Shown piece by piece: positions 58,237 to 64,000 of a stretch of DNA of 64,000 bases. The translations under genes were made by a program, and so were the position numbers. A model generated the notes under the pieces. That model made no database searches and was not told where the DNA came from. It saw only the letters and a list, made by a program, of their open reading frames with translations. Each line of letters starts with the position of its first letter. Position 1 is the first letter of the stretch. Source of the stretch: Chrysemys picta bellii (taxonomy: Eukaryota > Chordata > Testudines > Emydidae); assembly GCF_011386835.1 (NCBI RefSeq), contig NC_088797.1:35835583-35899582 (forward strand), in the 5' to 3' direction.

Positions 58237-60101
58237 TATGCATAGGAAACAGTACACAGAACAACCACTTGTTTCACAAAGCTCCCCAAATGGTAATTAA
58301 AAGACAACACATGCAGTCGCAACCAACCTGGGTTAGATTTGAATCAACAATGTAGGGTTGAGAGGCTGTAAATGGTACTAACCACCCAAGATGCACATGC
58401 TTCTAAATTAATATTTATTTATAAGTTTGTAGTGTACAGATTAGGTCCATGTCAATTTGACATTGTTCATACCTTTGCATATTGCAATTAGAACATGTAA
58501 CCATGTTACAACTTAGTACATCTTTTTACTCTCTTAAATTTAAGACATATTACACCCCCATAATTTAAATCTCACAGGTTTTGCTGGTTTTTTGGGGGCA
58601 ATCTTTCCAGAAAAAAGATGAAATTATTGCCACTGTGCTCGATTTTGACGAATTAAATCACTGGAATTTGTAAGGATTACCTTGATCAGGAAAAGATATT
58701 TTTTTTCCCCTTTTACCTTGAACACGTACTGACAAGTCATGGTATTTAATGAATGTCAGAGAACAAATCTTAGTAGCATGCTGAGAGAGCACTGACATGC
58801 AGCAATGACGTATTATCTTGTGGGCCAGCCTGATGTGCCATATGATTTCCCATGCCATGATATGCCAGCTCATAATATGTGAAGACAACAGCAAACAGAA
58901 AACATTAAAACCTATGATCTCATGAGAAGATGACTCTGCCATCTCACGACAAAATAAAGTATTAATAAGTGTTAGCGCTGTTCTAGCTACAAAACCAAAA
59001 TCCTCTTTTGTCAGATATGATTAACTTGCTATTTTTTGCAGTATTGCCAACCCCACAAGCTTTCAAGAGGCATGATGCAGACCCCCAAATTCATGAGATT
59101 TTTTTAAAGCCAATCATGACTTTTTTAAAATAATACATTTTGGGTTCTTTTTATTTGCTTTCTGGATTTTGAATACTCTGGTCAATTTTCAAACTTCCCT
59201 CAGCAACCAAAGGACTAGAAATTTACCGTTTTTAAAAAATAAAAGCTCAAATTCTCACATTCACATGAATCCAGAAGCTGGGTCTTTAGCAGAACAGCAG
59301 GAATTGCGAGTCTCACAATAAAATTGCAAGTTTGTCATCACGGCTCTTGTGCATTTTGCAAATATAAAATTGCTGAACATTCAGGCCAACATTTTCAAAA
59401 ACAGCTATTAATTTTCAAGAGCCTCAGTTCTTGGATGCTTAATTTGAAACACTGGGTCACAAAACAGCCATATTGTAGCTGAGACTCTGGCCCACATTAC
59501 ACAGGTATAAAAATGACAAGGCAATGGAGAATCAGGCATTATACCTTCAAAGGGTTTCTTAGACAATATTTAAGTTAAGTTCTTAGATCATCTTTATAGG
59601 TAGGCATTATATACCACATTTTAAGATGGAAAACTTAAGCACCAAGTACAAATTATGAATGTGTGATATGGACAAGAGGTGAATATTGTGATTTAATGAC
59701 AGTCTATGTGTAAATTCCTTTTCATTTTCTTAAGCATTACTGAAATAATTTCTAAGGCTAGCAGTTAGGTCAAACACTGGGTAAGTCCGAGAAGAGAGCT
59801 TTTTAATAAAAGGGGACCTGATAATCATTAATAAATTAGTAAGTGGCAAACATCCAAAAGTGGGAGGTTTAGTTTGGATGCTTGTTGGTAGCTGATCCAA
59901 GAACACCCTACCCTCAGTGGTCTAGTAATCAGGCTGGAAATCTTCCAAAATCAGACTCTCTTGGGAGATTTGAAGTATTTCCCCATTTTGGCTAAGCAAA
60001 CATACTACCACTGCAGTTTAAGGGGGGGGAAAGTAGTAATTTTTTAAAAAGTTTTTAATAAACAAACAAGCCAACACACAAGCAGAGCTAATAGAGTTTT
60101 A
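58237..60101. other. Unannotated, no gene seen
   Basis: No conserved protein or repeat recognised. The 94-aa minus-strand frame at 58658-58942 has no motif. Confidence 0.45.
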
Positions 60102-60173
60102 CAGCCTGATCAAAACCCCACTGAAGTCAAAGGGAGTCTTTTCATTGACTTCAGTATGCTTGGGAATCAGCTC
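60102..60173. repeat. Palindromic MITE-like repeat
   Basis: cctgatcaaaaccccactg against cagtatgcttgggaatcag, with aagtcaaagggagtctttt at the centre. Confidence 0.55.
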
Positions 60174-60389
60174 CTAAATTAGGCAACTGACAATGTAAAC
60201 CTTAGGAGTAATAATAGTAGGCTAGATCCTGAAGTCTTTACTCAGTTTTTGGTCAGGCAAAGCTACCAGTAAGTTCAGTAGCTTATTTCAATGGCAGTTT
60301 TGCCTAAGACTTTGTATTTTGCACTTCTATAAACATAAAACTGTTACAGTTAATGACTCCAGTCTCAAAATACCTCTGTGAAGATGATT

Positions 60390-60748
60390 TCAGAGTGGTA
60401 GCCGTGTTATTTTGTAAAGACTGGGAGTGGTTGGGTCATTACAAAACCCAAACCTAATTTCCCCAATACTAATTTCTCCCCCTTCGTGGGCTAGAACCCA
60501 CTTCATCACTCTCATTACCACTTCAAAAGTTATTTTTCCTCCCTTGGTATCCTGCTGTTAATTAAATTGTCTCGTTGGATTGACCTCATACTTGGTAAGA
60601 CAACTCACATCTTTTCATGTATTTATACCTGCTCCTGTATTTTACACTCCATGCATCTGATGAAGTGGGTTCTAGCCCATGAAACTTATGCCCAAATAAA
60701 TTTGCTAGTCTCTAAGGTGCTATAAGGACTCCTTGTTATTTTTTCTAT
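60390..60748 (+). mobile_element. Old Penelope-like element, tail plus last codons
   Basis: Begins with an inverted scrap of the terminal tail (ttcagagtggtagccgtgtt, 60391-60410). Then comes the end of the PLE ORF (gactgggagtggttgggtca, coding DWEWLGHYK), the 3' region, and the tail ctagcccatgaaacttatgc to gtgctataaggactcc. It is more diverged than the other PLE copies. A possible weak flanking match is tgaaga on each side. Confidence 0.75.
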
Positions 60749-60759
60749 GAAGAAGGTAA

Positions 60760-60958
60760 ATTAGTAGTAAGATTCTCATTTTACAGATGGTGAAATTGAG
60801 GGACAGATGTTAAGGGGCTGCTTACATTTGGACTTGGATCAAATCTCAAGTAGCTTGCTTAAGGTCACACAGGAGGCTAGGGGCAGAGATGGAAAGAGAA
60901 TTCAGATCTCCTGGCTCCCAATCCTCCGCTTTAATTTTAAGACCACATTCTCCTACTA
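60760..60958 (-). repeat. MIR-like SINE fragment
   Basis: Minus-strand body: plus text attttacagatggtgaaatt, cttaaggtcacacaggagg and cagatctcctggctcccaa. Confidence 0.6.
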
Positions 60959-60965
60959 ATGGAAC

Positions 60966-61165
60966 TTAGGGTTTGCCTACATGGGGATACTCAGGAAAGT
61001 GAAGATGCATTAACTAAAGGTTAATTCACAATTAAGATAAACCAAATTAAGGACACTTTACTTCTGAATGAGAGCAATCCACATACAGGTTTAACTAGTG
61101 GACTTTAAATTCACACCTTTAGTTAATGTGGCTTAATTTTCCCCAGTGTCCTCAGGTACACAGAT
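60966..61165. repeat. Possible MITE fragment
   Basis: Left end ttagggtttgcctacatggg resembles MITE termini of the gtctaca type. An inner caaattaaggacacttta phrase and aatgtggcttaatttt near the end are suggestive only. Confidence 0.35.
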
Positions 61166-61280
61166 TCACAGATAGCCTGAATTCTCAAGGTGTTGAGCGC
61201 TCTTAACTCCCCCAACTTCATATGTTCCTCAACTTCAGCAGCAGTGGAGGGCACTCAGCATCTGACAGGAGACACTCAGG

Positions 61281-61353
61281 CCCAGATCCTCAAAGGTTTT
61301 AGGCACCTAACTTTCACTGAAATCAAATACCTTTGGGGATTTGGGCCTCAATG
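61281..61353. repeat. Palindromic repeat, 'aggcacctaa' type
   Basis: gcccagatcctcaaaggttt and aatacctttggggatttggg are opposed arms, with aggcacctaactttcactg between. A shorter copy is at 62665-62716. Confidence 0.65.
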
Positions 61354-61561
61354 TCTTACAGAAACAGGCAGTTTGTTTATATACATCAGGAATAGCTCAG
61401 TGACAACTAGGAAATATTGTTTAGCAATGTGTGTCACTATTAACACAGTCTCCAAGAAAGTAACTCAGGTTCCAGTTTTTTTCCCCAAATAGTTTTAATG
61501 TCTTATTATTTTTTCCAGAGCCAGAAGGGTGCCATTTCAATTGCTCATTCACACAAGACTG

Positions 61562-62252
61562 CAGGGATTCAGGGCCGGCTCTGGCTTTTTTGCCACCCTA
61601 GGCAAAAAAGCCCCCCGCTGCCCCTCCCCTCCCCCCAGCAGGGCAGGGGAAGGCGCCGAGCCCGGCCGCGGGCCCGCAATCCCCAACCGGCCGGAGCGCC
61701 AGGATCAGGGCGGAGAGCCCGGCCAGGGCTCTCCGCTCTCCCCGGCGGCCACAGTGCCGGGGGGAGGGTGGAGAGCCCCCGGCGGCCACAGTGCTGGGGG
61801 GAAGGCAGAGAGCCCCCGGCGGCCAGAGCGTCGGGAGCAGGGCGGAGAACCTGGCCGCGGCTCTCCGCTCTCCCCGGCGGCCAGAGTGCCGGGAGGAGGG
61901 TGAGAGCCCCCGGCGGCCACAGCGCTGGGGGGAGGGCGGAGAGCCCCCGGCGGCCAGAGCGCTGGGAGCAGGGCAGAGAGCCCGGCCGGGGCTCTCCGGT
62001 CTCCCCGGCAGCCAGAGTGCTATGGGGAGGGCGGCCAGCCCAGCCGGGGCCCCGCTCTCCCCGACCGGCCGGAGGGCGGCAAGCCCGCTGCATCTCCGCT
62101 CTCCCCGGTGGCCGGAGCACCCCGGGGAGTTCCGCAAGCCCAGTCACGGCCCCGCTCTCGGGGCGGAGCACCCCGCTGCGCCGCCCCCCTCCAGGCGCCG
62201 CCCCAAGCACATGCTTGGTGGGCTGGTGCCTGGAGCCAGCCCTGCAGGGATT
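61562..62252. mobile_element. hAT-type element with 8-bp TSD and GC-rich minisatellite
   Basis: The element spans 61570-62244 (675 bp), left end cagggccggctctggc and right end gcctggagccagccctg, inverted repeats. The flanks are cagggatt on both sides (61562-61569 and 62245-62252), exact. No transposase. Its interior is very GC-rich and holds a higher-order tandem array at 61744-62160. It gives long open frames in several frames on both strands, which are artefacts. Confidence 0.9.
61744..62160. repeat. Higher-order GC-rich minisatellite
   Basis: Units begin ggcggcc or close variants at 61744, 61781, 61818, 61876, 61912, 61949 and 62007. The lengths are 37, 37, 58, 36, 37, 58. Two super-units of 132 and 131 bases follow each other. 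Further degenerate units go on to about 62160. Confidence 0.85.
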
Positions 62253-62574
62253 CGCTACATTCATCATGCATAACATGTATTCTGGCACTGGTGTACACAG
62301 CTCCTACAGACCTCCTGTATTTGTCAAGTGCAAGTACAGACACATCAAAAAGACAACAAATTGTAAGCGCAGCACATTATGTATGTCCAATATATCTTCT
62401 GAGTATTTTCAAATGTTCTCCTAGAGAACTTCTGAACATCCAAACAGCCCTGTATTGCTTGCCAGAAATCCCTCATTAGGGTTTTATGAGCCTGATTCTC
62501 CAACATCTTTACATATGTGTAGAGTGCAAAACACTACCAAGTCAGAACAAGAACAATTATTAACATAGTATTTG
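62253..62574. other. Unannotated, no gene seen
   Basis: Nothing recognised. Confidence 0.45.
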
Positions 62575-62720
62575 CGGTATGACAACACCTTGAGGCCTTG
62601 CTCAGGGCCTCGTGCTAGGCACTGTACAGACTTGGAATAGAAAAAGTCTCTGCCCATTAAGAGCTCTGGCCCAAATCTTCAAAGGTATTCAAATGCCTTT
62701 GAGGATCTGGGCCTTATAGC
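62575..62720 (-). repeat. Minus-strand SINE tail and a short palindrome
   Basis: 62575-62660 carries cgtgctaggcactgtacaga and gtctctgcccattaagagct, the complement of the SINE tail. 62665-62716 has ggcccaaatcttcaaaggta and tttgaggatctgggcc, opposed arms. Confidence 0.5.
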
Positions 62721-64000
62721 CTAAACATATGATAAGAGACAACAGGTTGAGAAAAAACAAATGCACGCTGAGTTGACAAGGTAACTGAAACAATTGATAC
62801 AACAAGTAGCTATCTCAACACATCAACTCCCTAGCCAATTTTGAGTATAGTGTAGCGCATCTCAACTCCCACAAGTGATAGCATTTTGCACCCACTTTGC
62901 ACAGGTGTTAAAAGCTTCACAAGAATCAGGCTGTTTAGACACACAGCAGTGTCAGCATCCTCCTTATGATTCTATCAGTGCTGTGACCTGGAGGATAGTA
63001 ATCTTTTGTGGTCAGAGGGCCATGCACATTTGACTCCGGACCTTGTGAGCCTGCCAAAAATATTACAATTGCTACTAATATGTTTCTGCTATGTGGATAC
63101 CTGGATTTAGACTATCAGATTATTTTGTATAGGCCCCTGAACTGCCATTGGCCTGTAACAACTTTTGGTCACTACTTCTCAACCAGACTAGATTCAGCCA
63201 ATGACCTATAGCTAACAGGCTCTGTAGTCCATAACCAGACCCAAACTATTTAGTCTCATTAAGTATCCCATTACTTCCTTGATCAAAACAGTCTAGTGAA
63301 TTTGCATTCATATTTCAAGGCTTTGTTGGTGAACATCCTAGATTCATTGGTGAAAAACAAGTATTTTCCTCCACTTGTAAGAGTAGCTGCAATGTATCTA
63401 TGACATCACTCAGCAAGGAAGTCAGCTCACAAAGTATGGGATTTCACTGTGAGGCTAAGGATGGCTGCATACCATAATTGTGCAGACTTTCCTCCCAAAT
63501 AAAACCCACACAGGAGCTAGAAAAACAAAACTCAATTTGCCATCTTAGGGTGTTCACTCCTCTCCCAGTGGGTGTCACTGACTTACCAGCACAGAGGAAA
63601 CAAGCAGAAGAAAGCTTGAAGAAACAGAGCAAAAAGGACAAAAAATACTTCTCAAATAAGCCTCCCATGCTAAATAAAGTTTATTAGCTGACACTGCTTT
63701 AAAAACAGGGATTTAGGTATGCAAGATAAGTGTGTGGATAATGTGAAAGAAAAAATGTTCAGACATACTGTACCTTAGGTATTTACATTCCTGTTTTTAT
63801 AATTATCTTAATTAAAGAGTAATTATTTCACTTCTAGATAGGCTTATCTCTAACATGAAACTACTTGTCTGCCATTACCAAAAAAATAAATACAAAAAGG
63901 AAACATCAAAATTGCATTTGTGACCAACTTTAATGGATGTTTTCTATTGTTAATACTGTCTTAGCTACAAGGAAAATACCTTGTACATGCAATTGGTATT
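62721..64000. other. Unannotated, no gene seen
   Basis: The 67-74 aa open frames at 63008-63687 have no recognised motif. AT-rich at the end. Confidence 0.45.

Noticed and set aside
61498..62424. 308-aa open frame, with long frames on the other strand and phases
   Set aside because: It lies almost wholly in the GC-rich hAT element and its minisatellite. All phases are open because stop codons are rare in such sequence. Composition is Arg/Pro/Gly/Ala repeats with no domain.

Overview
This is vertebrate nuclear DNA that looks almost certainly like a turtle genome, probably a hidden-necked turtle (Cryptodira). The evidence is the repeat content: CR1 LINEs with typical sauropsid reverse transcriptase, a tRNA-derived SINE of the turtle Cry type, Penelope-like element (PLE) tails of the form familiar in turtles, hAT and Harbinger-type MITEs, and a Gmr1-like Ty3/gypsy element. 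Base composition is AT-rich with long unique stretches. I found no host protein-coding gene, no rRNA, no functional tRNA gene and no CRISPR. The window is intergenic or deep-intronic DNA, and nearly every long open reading frame lies in a mobile element or is chance.

Layout. 1-9.8 kb: mostly unique sequence with a minus-strand SINE (1.3-1.6 kb) and a decayed minus-strand non-CR1 LINE reverse transcriptase (2.1-3.3 kb). 9.8-10.0 kb: a near-perfect palindrome built from two opposed PLE tails and bounded by a 13-bp target-site duplication (TSD). 12.8-13.5 kb: two SINE copies, one split by a hAT MITE with 8-bp TSD. 18.8-20.2 kb: a 1.1-kb solo LTR nested in a MITE. 22.5-26.7 kb: two copies of one repeat (one filled by a SINE, one empty), a Harbinger-type fragment, and a minus-strand CR1 split by a solo LTR. 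30.6-34.5 kb: a DNA transposon with CACTG...CAGTG ends, TGA TSD and a broken transposase-like gene, split by a PLE that keeps an open GIY-YIG endonuclease frame. 35.8-36.5 kb: three repeats nested in one another. 39.9-46.6 kb: hAT MITE, CR1 pieces, a probable solo LTR and a pair of inverted ~130-bp repeats. 48.0-54.1 kb: a complete but dead Ty3/gypsy provirus-like element with both LTRs, tRNA-Leu primer site, gag with SCAN-like capsid and zinc knuckle, protease, then integrase BEFORE reverse transcriptase and RNase H (the Gmr1 order). Its integrase is split by a second palindromic PLE. 60.4-62.2 kb: an old PLE tail and a hAT element carrying a GC-rich higher-order minisatellite. The rest is unique or unrecognised DNA with many short palindromic MITE-like repeats.

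The most interesting item is the element at 30621-34478. Its protein has a Cys-rich N-terminus and candidate acidic catalytic residues and is of a kind usually left as an uncharacterised protein. The ends and 3-bp TSD suggest an EnSpm/CACTA-like transposon. Second is the repeated finding of PLE copies arranged as inverted tail-to-tail palindromes, each with its own target duplication.
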